DNA of 64,000 nt from a virus. Below the pieces are notes generated by a model, which saw only the letters and a program-made list of their open reading frames with translations, ran no database searches and had not been told where the DNA came from. Made by a program: the position numbers and the translations under genes. Of this stretch, positions 30,593-39,645 are shown piece by piece. Positions within the stretch are counted from its first letter, which is position 1. The number at the start of each line of letters is the position of its first letter. Location of the stretch: positions 62,001-126,000 of IMG/VR virus record IMGVR_UViG_3300027972_000007; one strand, given 5' to 3'.

Positions 30593-31765
30593 TTAAAATA
30601 TTTTCAAAATTTGTTTACATAGTTTTATTGTTTCAATATCGCCAGTATTTTTATTGGGGTCGTCTGATAATTTAACTGATTTTACCCATAAACCATCAAC
30701 CACACATTCAGTTAATTTAATAACAATATTTAGTGGTTTTGCTCCCACATCATTGGTAAACCATGTACCAACTCCATAAAAATCGTTTATAAAACCATTA
30801 CATGCTTTATGAATTACAGAAATTTGTGAAACACTTTTTAAATTATCTGAAAAAACTATTTGTTTCGTCTGCGAATCAATACTCAAATTATGATACTTCG
30901 AAATTATTTTTCTAGCAAATTCTATCGGATCGCCGCTATCTTGTCTAACTCCATCAAAAATTCTTGCATATAATGAATCAAAACTATTTAAAAAATTATT
31001 AGTAGTAAAAGTATCAGGTAAAGCAATACCTAAATTTCCTTTATAAACATCTACCCAATTTTTCATCGCCATTCGATTTGCCCACTGGAACCCGAAGCGT
31101 GCTGCATGAAATTGAGTCCATTCATGTGCTTGAGTTCCTATAGGTAATATATCAAATTCTTTTGCGATACTTAAATTGCTCGACCCAAATAAAAAATTTC
31201 CATGCTCAATAAAATCTCTAACAACATTAAAATGATTATTATAAGAAAATCTTCTTCTAGTACCAAAATCTGTAATAACAACATCAAGTTTATTTAATTC
31301 TTTTGCTTTTCTCTTATTATATAATCTCAAATCTTCTGCAGATTTTTGTGTTCCTGCAGTTTTTTCAAAATAAAGTTGAGATATAGTTGCCATTAAAGGC
31401 ACTTCCCAAAGAATAGTTCTATACCAGTAACCTTCGATATGAATTTTTAATTCTGAACCAACTTGTTCGATTATTACTTCGCTCGGATCATATTCATAAC
31501 CATCGAGAAAATCTAAATAAAATGGATTTAAATAATAACATTTCTGTCTTAAAAACTTCTTTTCTTCTTTTGTTAATTTAATTCCTCTGAAAGTTTCAAC
31601 TATTCGTTTTAATTCGTCTGCAAAACCATTAGGAAATGATCTATTATCCCTATTAAAAAATTCATATCTTACTACTTTATCTGGATATAATTTGCATACT
31701 GCATTTTGCATTGTAAATTTATATAAATCATTATCTAAAAAATCATTCACATATCCATTACTCAT
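30593..31765 (-). CDS. pncB: Nicotinate phosphoribosyltransferase
   Basis: 390 residues, AAAGGAATGAC site. Makes nicotinate mononucleotide from nicotinate and PRPP. Features: NDLYKFTMQNAVCKLYP, FFNRDNRSFP, TDFGTRRRFSYNNHFNVV, GTQAHEWTQFH, FDGVRQDSGDP and NDVGAKPLNIVIKL, which match the bacterial PncB type rather than the longer NadV type. First NAD enzyme in the operon. Confidence 0.92.
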   Translation of the reverse strand: MSNGYVNDFLDNDLYKFTMQNAVCKLYPDKVVRYEFFNRDNRSFPNGFADELKRIVETFRGIKLTKEEKKFLRQKCYYLNPFYLDFLDGYEYDPSEVIIEQVGSELKIHIEGYWYRTILWEVPLMATISQLYFEKTAGTQKSAEDLRLYNKRKAKELNKLDVVITDFGTRRRFSYNNHFNVVRDFIEHGNFLFGSSNLSIAKEFDILPIGTQAHEWTQFHAARFGFQWANRMAMKNWVDVYKGNLGIALPDTFTTNNFLNSFDSLYARIFDGVRQDSGDPIEFARKIISKYHNLSIDSQTKQIVFSDNLKSVSQISVIHKACNGFINDFYGVGTWFTNDVGAKPLNIVIKLTECVVDGLWVKSVKLSDDPNKNTGDIETIKLCKQILKIF

Positions 31766-31797
31766 AATGTCATTCCTTTATCACATTAGTTCAAGAT

Positions 31798-31992
31798 TTA
31801 GTAATCGAATTTTCCAGTTAATTTAGTATATAATTTACGTAACAAATCGATTTGGTTGGCTATAACGTTGGGATATAGAGAACCGACCATCATACTTTTT
31901 AGTTCCGTTCGCGCTTTAATTTCTTCTTTGATTTTTTCTGGTTCTGTTAATCTTAAAGCGTTTTCGATTGACAACGTTTTTGGTAATGCCAT
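31798..31992 (-). CDS. Hypothetical short helical protein
   Basis: 64 residues, GATGAGGATAAAATC site. Helical: TEPEKIKEEIKARTELKSMMVGSLYPNVIANQIDLLRKLYTKL. No motif. Directly upstream of pncB in the operon. Confidence 0.55.
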   Translation of the reverse strand: MALPKTLSIENALRLTEPEKIKEEIKARTELKSMMVGSLYPNVIANQIDLLRKLYTKLTGKFDY

Positions 31993-32007
31993 GATTTTAT
32001 CCTCATC

Positions 32008-32325
32008 TTATAGTATTGTAACATCAAAATCTTTAAAATGCTGCGACATAATATATGCAGTAAAAGCTATTTTATATTCATTTTCGATATTTGAAGTTAA
32101 TAAAGCTCTTAAATATCTCATTATTTTTTTCTTATCTTCAAATTCAGGTATTAAAATATCTATATGATCTCTTGTTAATTTTTCCTTTATCCATAAAGAA
32201 ACAAATTTATTCCATTTATTATTTTTTGTTTTAAATGTATGCGGAATTTCTTCATATTTTAATGTATATAAAGATTCGTTACCACAAATTACTGACCAAT
32301 TATCGACATCTTTAATTTCTATCAT
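32008..32325 (-). CDS. Hypothetical protein
   Basis: 105 residues, GAGGATTGA site. Alpha/beta with WSVICGNESLYTLKYEEIPHTF and a basic helix. No recognised family. Operon member upstream of the NAD genes. Confidence 0.5.
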   Translation of the reverse strand: MIEIKDVDNWSVICGNESLYTLKYEEIPHTFKTKNNKWNKFVSLWIKEKLTRDHIDILIPEFEDKKKIMRYLRALLTSNIENEYKIAFTAYIMSQHFKDFDVTIL

Positions 32326-32502
32326 TCAATCCTCATAAACATCAATTCCACAAATATTTTCGTCTTGCCATTGAAATTTGAAAATGTATATTGTATTATT
32401 ATATTTTATTTTTATTTCTTCTGTTGGATATGCAACTTTTTTAATTACTGTTCTAAAAATAGAAAAAAATTTTGAATGTTCATTAACAAAAATTTCTTTC
32501 AT
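32326..32502 (-). CDS. Hypothetical short protein
   Basis: 58 residues. Overlaps the stop of the preceding gene by 4 bases and ends as the next starts. Beta-rich (IKIKYNNTIYIFKFQWQDENICGIDVYED). Function unknown. Confidence 0.5.
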   Translation of the reverse strand: MKEIFVNEHSKFFSIFRTVIKKVAYPTEEIKIKYNNTIYIFKFQWQDENICGIDVYED

Positions 32503-32717
32503 GATATTTTCTTTTTCTTGTTCTTTTTTAAAACAATTTTTTCTAAATCAGTTATTCTCTTTTTAAGTTTTTTAAACTCTTCTTGAATTACATATAACGA
32601 TCCGAGCATTTGATTAGATTGAATTGGAGGATCTGGAAATAATTCCGGAGCTTTATATGGATTTTTTTCCACACGAAGTTTCATACACTCTTCATTTGCT
32701 TTTTCTATTAAAGTCAT
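32499..32717 (-). CDS. Hypothetical coiled-coil protein, first gene of the NAD operon
   Basis: 72 residues, TTAAACAGGAGATTGAT leader. C-terminal coiled coil (VIQEEFKKLKKRITDLEKIV) and a very basic end (KKNKKKKIS). It is the promoter-proximal gene of the transcript running to 24497. Confidence 0.55.
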   Translation of the reverse strand: MTLIEKANEECMKLRVEKNPYKAPELFPDPPIQSNQMLGSLYVIQEEFKKLKKRITDLEKIVLKKNKKKKIS

Positions 32718-32759
32718 ATCAATCTCCTGTTTAACTTGTTCAATTTCTTTTCATGTTAT

Positions 32760-32788
32760 AATATATATTATAAAAAGAAATAAGTCAA
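32760..32788 (-). promoter_or_regulatory. Phage promoter for the NAD / VWA-PP2C-kinase operon
   Basis: TTGACT (32788-32783), 17-base spacer, TATATT (32765-32760) on the minus strand. No other promoter of this family occurs until 24490, so this one probably drives all genes from 32717 to 24497. Confidence 0.75.
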
Positions 32789-32815
32789 TAAGTATTTTAA
32801 ATTATTTTTGATATA

Positions 32816-33136
32816 TTATATAGCTATAAAATCTTTATTATCAATATCGGGATTGTGGTATATTAAATTATCTTGTTTAATTGTTTGTTCCATTAATTCT
32901 CTACCACAATTTTGAAACCCTTTTTGATATGTCTCATTTAATAAATCATTCATAAATTTAATAAACGTATCATTTGACCCATATTTATCTTTATATATCC
33001 CACCTTTAAGAGAACAAATAAATTGGTTTTTATATTTAATCACAAATTTTTCATAACCATCTTCTAATTCTTCTTCTACTGTATATGGTTTTTCTAAAGT
33101 AATGCAACCACAAATACAACCTTCTTGTTTATTCAT
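32816..33136 (-). CDS. Hypothetical protein with CxCxC N-terminus
   Basis: 106 residues, GAGGAAATTTAAAT site. N-terminal GCICGCITL and acidic EEELEDGYEKF, then a helix with FQNCGRELMEQTI. No recognised family. Ends the long minus-strand transcript from the glycosyltransferase block. Confidence 0.5.
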   Translation of the reverse strand: MNKQEGCICGCITLEKPYTVEEELEDGYEKFVIKYKNQFICSLKGGIYKDKYGSNDTFIKFMNDLLNETYQKGFQNCGRELMEQTIKQDNLIYHNPDIDNKDFIAI

Positions 33137-33138
33137 AT

Positions 33139-34383
33139 TTAAATTTCCTCCATAGTAAATTTTAAAGATTGTGATTTTTCCTTCTTTTCTTTTTCTTCTT
33201 CAACATCATTAAACCAAATTTTCTTTTCTTTTAAAATCTCATTTTTTCCTGTAAACATTGAACTGTTTTCGTCATAAATAAATTCGGCATTATCTTTAAA
33301 ATAATCAATTTTAAATATATATCCAATTTCAATGTAATTATCTATTATTGTCAAATAATTTTTTTCTAAACTAAAATTATTTAATGTTTGTATTATATTA
33401 CCAAATAATTTAGTTGAAGGATTAAATGTATTATTCAATAACATAATATATGGTGTTTTTATTTCATTAAAAAATTCAGAATTAATTTCTTTTGAAACTT
33501 CGTCTATTTTAAAATATTTAATGAAATTTTTATACTTTTCTAAATCTAAATTACTTTCAACATTCTCATCAATTAAAATTAAATCAAATATTCCTAAATC
33601 TTTAAATGTTTTTTTGATCATTTTTTTTACTATTTCAATATCATTTTTTTCTTTTTTAATCATATAAAATGTTAATATTTTTTTATTTTTCTCTCCAAAT
33701 TCTTCAATTAATGAAGTATATTCAAAACAATTTAAATTATTTTTCTTATTACCACAAATTACTATTTTAATATTTTTTCCTTCAATCTGCTTTTCTAATG
33801 TTTTCCAAAAACCTTTTTTTGCTTCTGAAAGATTCGATTCTATACCTATAATGATAATTTTTTTATACCCTAATTCAATTGCCATTTTAACAGTATTAGT
33901 TTCATTATTAGAGCATTCATTATTAAGATAATTTATACTGAAAGGTTTTGACAAATCAAGTATAATAGTTTTATCATTAGTATCATTTTTACTGTCTTCA
34001 GTTTCGTTTTCGAAAAAACTACAATAATATGTTGGCTGCCAATTAGATTTTTGACAATAATCGTCAAATTCTTTCATCAAAAAAGTATCAACATTTTCGG
34101 GTATATTATGAATGCCATATTCTTCTAATGTTTTTATAGAATTTTCATTATTTAATACTATTAATGCTGTTTTTTCATTATTTTTTATTTCTGAAATATC
34201 AGTAATTTCTTTTTTAATATCAGGTATTTCTATCATTTGTTGTCCAATAACTTTAAATATATCTTTATATTTCAAAGCAAAATCATTAGAAACAAGATAA
34301 TATTTTCCCATCTCATACATTTTATTTTCAACTTTCTGCGTGATTCCGTCCTTTAAAACTACCTTAAAAAACATTTGATTCAT
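33139..34383 (-). CDS. DUF115/MptE-like plus glycosyltransferase-like protein (tentative)
   Basis: 414 residues, AATGGAGTAATT site. The centre reads ALIVLNNENSIKTLEEYGIHNIP and later MAIELGYKKIIIIGIES, resembling the Rossmann-like motility-associated-factor/DUF115 fold found next to glycosyltransferases. The C-terminal half (LLNNTFNPSTKLFGNIIQTLNNFS) could be a second GT-A-like domain, with an acidic Lys/Glu tail. Function inferred only from fold hints and neighbours. Confidence 0.45.
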   Translation of the reverse strand: MNQMFFKVVLKDGITQKVENKMYEMGKYYLVSNDFALKYKDIFKVIGQQMIEIPDIKKEITDISEIKNNEKTALIVLNNENSIKTLEEYGIHNIPENVDTFLMKEFDDYCQKSNWQPTYYCSFFENETEDSKNDTNDKTIILDLSKPFSINYLNNECSNNETNTVKMAIELGYKKIIIIGIESNLSEAKKGFWKTLEKQIEGKNIKIVICGNKKNNLNCFEYTSLIEEFGEKNKKILTFYMIKKEKNDIEIVKKMIKKTFKDLGIFDLILIDENVESNLDLEKYKNFIKYFKIDEVSKEINSEFFNEIKTPYIMLLNNTFNPSTKLFGNIIQTLNNFSLEKNYLTIIDNYIEIGYIFKIDYFKDNAEFIYDENSSMFTGKNEILKEKKIWFNDVEEEKEKKEKSQSLKFTMEEI

Positions 34384-34393
34384 AATTACTCCA

Positions 34394-35080
34394 TTATTTT
34401 AGATTTAGTTTATTTTTTAAATTTTCATATTCGTTATTTGTAATAAAATTAAAAATTCTTTCTTTAAATTTTATTAATTTAACTATAGAATTTTTATTTA
34501 TTGAAAAATTATACTTTTCTCGTACTCTTTTACTCCATTCTACATCTTCGCCATACCCCCATATTAAATTTTCATTTAAAGGAAATTCTTCCATAATTCT
34601 TTTTTTGGCAACCCAATATGCGCCGGAAATATACATAAATTTGCTTAATCTTGTTTCTTCATATGGTAAAAGATAATTACTAATTCCTAATTTATTAGCA
34701 TCTTCAGCCCATAAAGTCCAATCGCGATATCTATCTTCCGTTGTATTCAATATTTGATTCATACAAATATCAAAATTATTACCGAAGATAACAAAATTTT
34801 TATACCAATTTTCATCAAAAATAATATAGTCATGCAAATAAACTATATTATCAAAATTAGCTTCTTCAGTTATAATATTCTTTTTTCTAGTTATCCATAA
34901 AGATTTGGTATTTTCATCGAAACTGATAACACTCATATTTTTTCTATCAAGATTAGAATTGCCAACTATAATAATCTCATAATCACTATCGTTTATATTT
35001 AATCGTTCTATTGAATTAAGAATCTGTTCAATTCTGCTATCATTTTTACCATTAGTAATTATTCCAAATGTGAATTGCAT
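34394..35080 (-). CDS. Glycosyltransferase, family 2-like (GT-A)
   Basis: 228 residues. Starts FTFGIITNGKNDSRIEQILNSIE, has ITRKKNIITEEANFDNIVYLHDYI (donor and DxD-like LHDY) and the acceptor/catalytic WGYGEDVEWSKRVRE. This layout is that of GT-A enzymes of the N-acetyl-hexosaminyl type. Acts in the cytosol on an unknown acceptor. Confidence 0.78.
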   Translation of the reverse strand: MQFTFGIITNGKNDSRIEQILNSIERLNINDSDYEIIIVGNSNLDRKNMSVISFDENTKSLWITRKKNIITEEANFDNIVYLHDYIIFDENWYKNFVIFGNNFDICMNQILNTTEDRYRDWTLWAEDANKLGISNYLLPYEETRLSKFMYISGAYWVAKKRIMEEFPLNENLIWGYGEDVEWSKRVREKYNFSINKNSIVKLIKFKERIFNFITNNEYENLKNKLNLK

Positions 35081-35082
35081 AA

Positions 35083-35529
35083 TTATCTCAATTGTTTTGA
35101 ATATTTTTCAATAAAATTGCTACAAATACCGCCACAACCTACCAATAAAGAATTACCATATCTCGATAATTCGGGCATCACTAAAATACATTTTCTGTTA
35201 ATATTTTCTGATGGAAACGTCCATATCCAACCATCTGAAGTTAATGTGTATGAATCTCTTTCATGCCAGAAACATCGAATATTATTTTCTAATAAAAACG
35301 TTAAAGTTTCTAATGATTTTGCGTGGCACCAAAAACGATCATTTTTTAAATAATTTAAATCTATTTTATATTTAGGAGAATCATGACCGAGATATATATT
35401 AATATTATCTACCCAAACATCAATTTCAACATCAAATCCCATTTTAAGAGTTTTTTCAATATATCCGGGATAATTTTCTAATGATGGATTTGGTCCTTCT
35501 ATATTTCCTCTATGTGATATGAATAACAT
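35083..35529 (-). CDS. Glycerophosphodiester phosphodiesterase-like protein
   Basis: 148 residues; ATG at 35529 with AAAGGAGTG just upstream. Begins FISHRGNIEGPNPSLENYPGYI and has FDVEIDVWV and YLGHDSPKY, matching the GDPD-fold His-Arg, Glu-x-Asp and GHD positions. Much shorter than true GDPDs (240+), so it may be a reduced family member in polysaccharide gene sets. Confidence 0.65.
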   Translation of the reverse strand: MLFISHRGNIEGPNPSLENYPGYIEKTLKMGFDVEIDVWVDNINIYLGHDSPKYKIDLNYLKNDRFWCHAKSLETLTFLLENNIRCFWHERDSYTLTSDGWIWTFPSENINRKCILVMPELSRYGNSLLVGCGGICSNFIEKYSKQLR

Positions 35530-35585
35530 AATCACTCCTTTATCGATTTCATTATAATATAGGTAAAATATACGTTATTTCATAC

Positions 35586-35647
35586 CTAGAATTGAGGATA
35601 ATTTTTAATGTACTTTGATATTACTTTCCAATTATCTTCAATTGTAG
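35586..35647 (-). repeat. 62-bp palindromic element, copy C (core orientation 2)
   Basis: Arms CTAGAATTGAGGATAA (35586-35601) and TTATCTTCAATTGTAG (35632-35647); read on the minus strand the core is GTAA-TATCAAAGTA-C, the exact inverse of copies A and B. Flanked by ACGTTATTTCATA as in copy D. It lies upstream of the GDPD-like gene. Confidence 0.85.
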
Positions 35648-35685
35648 TGTTAAAATCTACCCTATTTTACATAGTTTTTAACCTT

Positions 35686-36726
35686 TTAATTAATTGTTAA
35701 ATCCAACTTCTCAAATCTTCTATTTTGGGTAGTTAAACCTTTAATAGAATCTATAGTTCCGAGCATTTTAATACATTCCGTTTCTTCTATTAATTCTGTA
35801 TGATAACTCGTATAGCTCAAATTTGGAATGCCGAACATTAGAATACTTATATTGAATTTAGTGAATAAATCTCTAAAACAATTTTTCATCCATTCATTAT
35901 CAACAATATTCAACGTATTTTCAAATCCAATTCTTCTATCCCATAATCTTTCTCTTTGTTTATCATAAAATGTATTATTTTTCAAATATTTTTTAATTTC
36001 TTCATTAACACAAATAAAATTATAATTATATTTTTCATTAAAATGATATATGAACCACTCATATAATGGAAATTCAAAAATGGGTTTAATTTGCAATAAA
36101 ACATCTAATAATGATTTATTATTAATTTTTTCAATATGATCTTTCATATCATTTAGAATATTTTTATCGAAAAACCAATTACCAACTTCCCAAAAATAGT
36201 ATGGTTTATAATTTGTTCTTAAAATAATATTACAATTTTCCATTAATGTTGCATACGACATTTTAGGATATTCAGCATTATCATCATTATTAGTATAAAA
36301 ATAATATTTTTCTTTTTCAAAAAAGTTAGTAAAAATATCTTCAATCTTACATTGCCTGATAAACAACGATTCAGAATCAACAACTAAATTAAATCTATTT
36401 TCACTATAATATAAACCCAATAATTTTTTTACTGCTTGAAATGACCATTTTCCTTGTGAAATATTATCGTACAATCTTCTATATAATTCATCACCGGAAA
36501 TATCAACATTAAATAATGATTTTATTATATTATCAATAGAAACTATTTTAATATTCCATTTAACATCATCTAAATAATCTATCAATTCGAGACATTCTTT
36601 ATTTGATGAAGTTACACAAATTATATTCAATTTATCTATATCTTGAACAAATTTATTACAAGATTCGATAAATTTTTTTACTCTATAAAAATGTGGAAAA
36701 TAAGTCGAAATTATTATTGAGTACAT
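35686..36726 (-). CDS. Putative glycosyltransferase (DUF6492-like)
   Basis: 346 residues. N-terminal IIISTYFPHFYRVKKFI, then AVKKLLGLYYSENRFNLVVDSESLFIR, which carries the K...LGLYY...VVDSE pattern of nucleotide-sugar binding in GT-like proteins, and WEVGNWFFDKNIL. No signal peptide. The donor is unknown. Start overlaps the preceding gene by 13 bases. Confidence 0.55.
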   Translation of the reverse strand: MYSIIISTYFPHFYRVKKFIESCNKFVQDIDKLNIICVTSSNKECLELIDYLDDVKWNIKIVSIDNIIKSLFNVDISGDELYRRLYDNISQGKWSFQAVKKLLGLYYSENRFNLVVDSESLFIRQCKIEDIFTNFFEKEKYYFYTNNDDNAEYPKMSYATLMENCNIILRTNYKPYYFWEVGNWFFDKNILNDMKDHIEKINNKSLLDVLLQIKPIFEFPLYEWFIYHFNEKYNYNFICVNEEIKKYLKNNTFYDKQRERLWDRRIGFENTLNIVDNEWMKNCFRDLFTKFNISILMFGIPNLSYTSYHTELIEETECIKMLGTIDSIKGLTTQNRRFEKLDLTIN

Positions 36727-36887
36727 TTTTCTAATTTTGTTTCTTTTTCTTTTAAATTAATATGACTAATTTCAACATCAAATATTTTTAGCGATTCATT
36801 TAAATTTTTAATTTCTTCAGTATCTATTATTTTTTCATGATATTTTGTTTTATTAAAATCCAGATACTGTCTAACTCTTAAAAGCAT
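36714..36887 (-). CDS. Hypothetical short protein
   Basis: 57 residues, AAGGATAAAG site. Helical and charged (HEKIIDTEEIKNLNESLKIF). No motif. Overlaps the following glycosyltransferase-like gene. Confidence 0.45.
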   Translation of the reverse strand: MLLRVRQYLDFNKTKYHEKIIDTEEIKNLNESLKIFDVEISHINLKEKETKLEKCTQ

Positions 36888-36890
36888 TCT

Positions 36891-37136
36891 TTATCCTTTC
36901 TTTTTGTTGGGGTTTTTAGTATTTTTTTTAGTATTAAATAATGTTTTTTGAGGTATGAAAAATGCGCTAGTCATATACGTCTCATTTTCTAATATATCTT
37001 TCGAACAAAATTTTTTATAATCTAAACACTCCGAAAAATTAGCTATATCGGGTCTTTTACATTCTGCTTTTGCCGTAAAAGATATTCTATCCATGAACCA
37101 TAATATTCTTTCTCTACAAGAATCACATTTACTCAT
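36891..37136 (-). CDS. Small Cys-rich protein
   Basis: 81 residues. CDSC at residues 4-7, later CKRP, CLDYKKFC. Similar spacing to small phage zinc proteins (CDSCRERILWF). Basic C-terminus rich in Lys/Asn. Overlaps the methyltransferase gene end by 8 bases. Confidence 0.55.
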   Translation of the reverse strand: MSKCDSCRERILWFMDRISFTAKAECKRPDIANFSECLDYKKFCSKDILENETYMTSAFFIPQKTLFNTKKNTKNPNKKKG

Positions 37137-37851
37137 AATTTATCTTTCTATTGTAACTAACTCCCGTGCTCATTAATGGGTAATCGGTATAATCGTTCCA
37201 TTCTTTAAAATCCCATTTTGTTGTATTTAATTCATCGAAAAATTTCTTTACTTGCCAATGTCTTGAATCGTATAAATCATCAAATATAATTATAGTATCG
37301 TCGTGAGATGATATTTTACTATATTGCCAATCAAATCCAACTCCTTTATAACTGTGGTCGCCATCTATTAAAATCAAATCATAATCATTCTTTGGTTTAA
37401 TGAAATCTAATATGGTTGAATTATGAAATTGTATTTTTTCGTTAGTTAAATCTTTAAAATCAGAATGAACAATATTTTTATTGGTATATTTCCATATATC
37501 ATAATCTGTATGATGAGGATACCAAAAATGAGCATGAACTTTTTTATTTGTTGGGTATTTTCCTTGTTCGTCATACCCTCCTCTAATAATATCAAAACTA
37601 TCAACATATCCATCAATATTCAATTCGTCTAATGCTTGAGCCATAATATTAGCTGAATCATAATGCATACTTCCAATCTCTAATATATATGTTGGTTTTA
37701 ACATTTTAACCAATGTATACATGCATGAACGTGTATGATTACGCCTATTATTATACATAGAATTATTATTTTGAACATTTCCTTCGGGAACATTTGAAAT
37801 GTCTTTAAAATAATTACCGAATTCTCTTTTAATAAATTCTATTTTATTCAT
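37129..37851 (-). CDS. SAM-dependent methyltransferase (Methyltransf_24-like)
   Basis: 240 residues. Motif I LEIGSMHYDSANIM near residue 56 and DLILIDGDHSYKGVGFDW near 155, then IIIFDDLYDSRHW, the pattern of class I methyltransferases often found in polysaccharide clusters. It probably methylates a sugar or lipid-linked acceptor. Lies in the glycosyltransferase block. Confidence 0.75.
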   Translation of the reverse strand: MNKIEFIKREFGNYFKDISNVPEGNVQNNNSMYNNRRNHTRSCMYTLVKMLKPTYILEIGSMHYDSANIMAQALDELNIDGYVDSFDIIRGGYDEQGKYPTNKKVHAHFWYPHHTDYDIWKYTNKNIVHSDFKDLTNEKIQFHNSTILDFIKPKNDYDLILIDGDHSYKGVGFDWQYSKISSHDDTIIIFDDLYDSRHWQVKKFFDELNTTKWDFKEWNDYTDYPLMSTGVSYNRKINYE

Positions 37852-38011
37852 TATTTTTTTCCAAAAATTCTACAATATTATTTAATTCGGTTAATTTTGC
37901 TTTTTCACAGTTTTGTTTATACCCATTACCTGTTATTTCTTCTTCTGCAATACGATTTTCTATTTCTATTTTACGATTTCGAATATATTTCAATAAATTT
38001 ATTATTAACAC
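37844..38011 (-). CDS. Short helical protein, GTG start
   Basis: 55 residues beginning with GTG at 38011 after a perfect GGAGGT site. Charged helices (KIEIENRIAEEEI; KLTELNNIVEFLEKN). Its stop overlaps the methyltransferase start by 8 bases. Function unknown. Confidence 0.55.
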   Translation of the reverse strand: MLIINLLKYIRNRKIEIENRIAEEEITGNGYKQNCEKAKLTELNNIVEFLEKNNE

Positions 38012-38028
38012 CTGATTACCTCCAGTTT

Positions 38029-38532
38029 TTATATACCCATTCTTTCTTCAAAATCTTTTCTTATATGTTCAAAATATAAATTAAAAATTGGCAATTTATA
38101 ATATTTTGCTATTCTTAAAGCTTGCGCAGTCCCCCCAGCTAACCCACCATTTTTAGTCCAACAAATTACAAAAGAACTTAATGTTTTTAAATCTTTTCCT
38201 AATATTTGTAATACATTTCTTGCATGCAATAATTTTACTGGTTCGCTTAATTTATTCCATACTGGATGAAATTTCTCGGCTATTTTAAAAGCTTCATAAG
38301 GAATATTATATAATTCACTTTTAGAATTATTAAATCCTTTCCAAGGAATAAAAATTTCCTTTTTATCGTTTGCCCCACTTTCAAATGCTAAATCCGCACC
38401 GTCTGCGCCGCCACTTCTTAAAATATAATTTTTATTGCACAAATAATTAGCGATATTTTTTATTAAAATTAAAATATTATCTGGAGTTTGCCTTGAACCA
38501 ATTCCAGTATAATATTTAACGATGTTTTTCAT
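38029..38532 (-). CDS. SLOG-fold protein (DprA/LOG-like)
   Basis: 167 residues. YYTGIGSRQTP, ILRSGGADGADLAFESGA, IFIPWKGFNNS and GGLAGGTAQALRIA reproduce the Rossmannoid SLOG pattern in phage DprA-like proteins: nucleotide-binding GSRxTP and SGGADGAD. SLOG proteins bind nucleotides or nucleotide-derived signals, and some act in anti-phage signalling, so an NAD-derivative or nucleotide sponge role is conceivable but unproven. Confidence 0.8.
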   Translation of the reverse strand: MKNIVKYYTGIGSRQTPDNILILIKNIANYLCNKNYILRSGGADGADLAFESGANDKKEIFIPWKGFNNSKSELYNIPYEAFKIAEKFHPVWNKLSEPVKLLHARNVLQILGKDLKTLSSFVICWTKNGGLAGGTAQALRIAKYYKLPIFNLYFEHIRKDFEERMGI

Positions 38533-38536
38533 AATA

Positions 38537-38875
38537 TTATTTTACTTCTTCGTATGTTTGTTCGAAAATGTCTGGTTTGCATGGATAATACTCTCCCTTT
38601 ACGCCAGTTATAATCCAATCACCAGGACATACATTATGGCCGTCTTCTAGTGTATCTATCCAGCCATGTTCATACATTTTATGATTACATTTAGAACATA
38701 ATATGTCGTTGGTAACGTCTGGCCGCCGAAAATATCTGACTACTTCACCCTCGCGAGCAATTACTGGAATTTTTCCTGTATCTTCGAATGGTCTAAAACA
38801 ATCATCTTTAGGATGATCTCCATTTTTAAACCACTGAAAAGCTTCAACAACTATTGGTTTTTTCCTGCATTTCAT
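38537..38875 (-). CDS. Conserved phage protein (PGDWIITGVKGE type)
   Basis: 112 residues, GGTAGGTAATT site. RKKPIVVEAFQW at the N-terminus, a CSKCNHKM zinc knuckle, and PGDWIITGVKGEYYPCKPDIFEQTYE at the C-terminus, a signature repeated in many phage and prophage proteins of unknown function. Confidence 0.75.
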   Translation of the reverse strand: MKCRKKPIVVEAFQWFKNGDHPKDDCFRPFEDTGKIPVIAREGEVVRYFRRPDVTNDILCSKCNHKMYEHGWIDTLEDGHNVCPGDWIITGVKGEYYPCKPDIFEQTYEEVK

Positions 38876-38881
38876 AATTAC

Positions 38882-39541
38882 CTACCTTTCATACATTTCT
38901 TTTGTAAATCTATGTAAATGTCTTTCATATACTGGTATCCCCGAATCATATAAACTAAAATGATTGCCATTTTCAGAACAAATCCAAAATTCGTTTTTAT
39001 GGCGATATGAACCAATAGCGTCTGGTGCTTGTCTTGGATGGCATATTTTTTTTAAATAATTACTATTAGCCCACCACATACCTCCAGAATAATGAAGTAC
39101 TGGCTCTGTTCTTAAGTCGACACCGCATGTATCATTAAGTTTTAATTTTTCAATGCATGTTTCATATTTTTCGAGCAAAAAATAAAGCATATATTTTCGC
39201 CAATCCTCTAAACACTCATTTTTTTGTTTTATATTATAATTAATTCCTTTTGAATGAACATAACAAATATTTCTATCATTTTTTTGTGCAAAATCATATA
39301 ATTTTTCTAATGTTGGGTATTCATAGTCATTAGCATTATTATCAATTAAATTATATTCTTTTATTTCATTTTTATCTAATATTATTCTTATATCGTTGAT
39401 AGAACCTTCAATACAATTAACACAAATAAATTTTTCCGAACAATCATTATCCAAAAAAATTTTAGCTTTTTTTATTATTTCATCAACTATAATTTTATAC
39501 CTATTCATAGTTGTTATATGAAAGAAGAATGAATTTTTCAT
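38882..39541 (-). CDS. Glycosyltransferase-like protein
   Basis: 219 residues from the ATG at 39541 (TTGGAGAATAAA upstream). YPTLEKLYDFAQKNDRNICYVHSKGI, DWRKYMLYFL, GVDLRTEP.LHYSGGMWWANSNYLKKI form the pattern of a known GT-A-like family acting on polysaccharides, with VHSKG at the nucleotide-sugar site. Acceptor unknown. Confidence 0.65.
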   Translation of the reverse strand: MKNSFFFHITTMNRYKIIVDEIIKKAKIFLDNDCSEKFICVNCIEGSINDIRIILDKNEIKEYNLIDNNANDYEYPTLEKLYDFAQKNDRNICYVHSKGINYNIKQKNECLEDWRKYMLYFLLEKYETCIEKLKLNDTCGVDLRTEPVLHYSGGMWWANSNYLKKICHPRQAPDAIGSYRHKNEFWICSENGNHFSLYDSGIPVYERHLHRFTKEMYER

Positions 39542-39645
39542 TTTATTCTCCAAAATATTTTATACCCGCAAATAATTGGTGTTATTACTAACAAAATAGT
39601 AAGATATGCAATTAAGAATAATAGCAAACGAAAAATAATAATCAT
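39538..39645 (-). CDS. 35-residue membrane peptide
   Basis: One or two hydrophobic segments (IIFRLLLFLIAYLTILLVITPIICG), basic C-terminus. Overlaps neighbours on both sides by 4 bases (ATGA type), which supports its reality. Function unknown. Confidence 0.5.
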   Translation of the reverse strand: MIIIFRLLLFLIAYLTILLVITPIICGYKIFWRIK

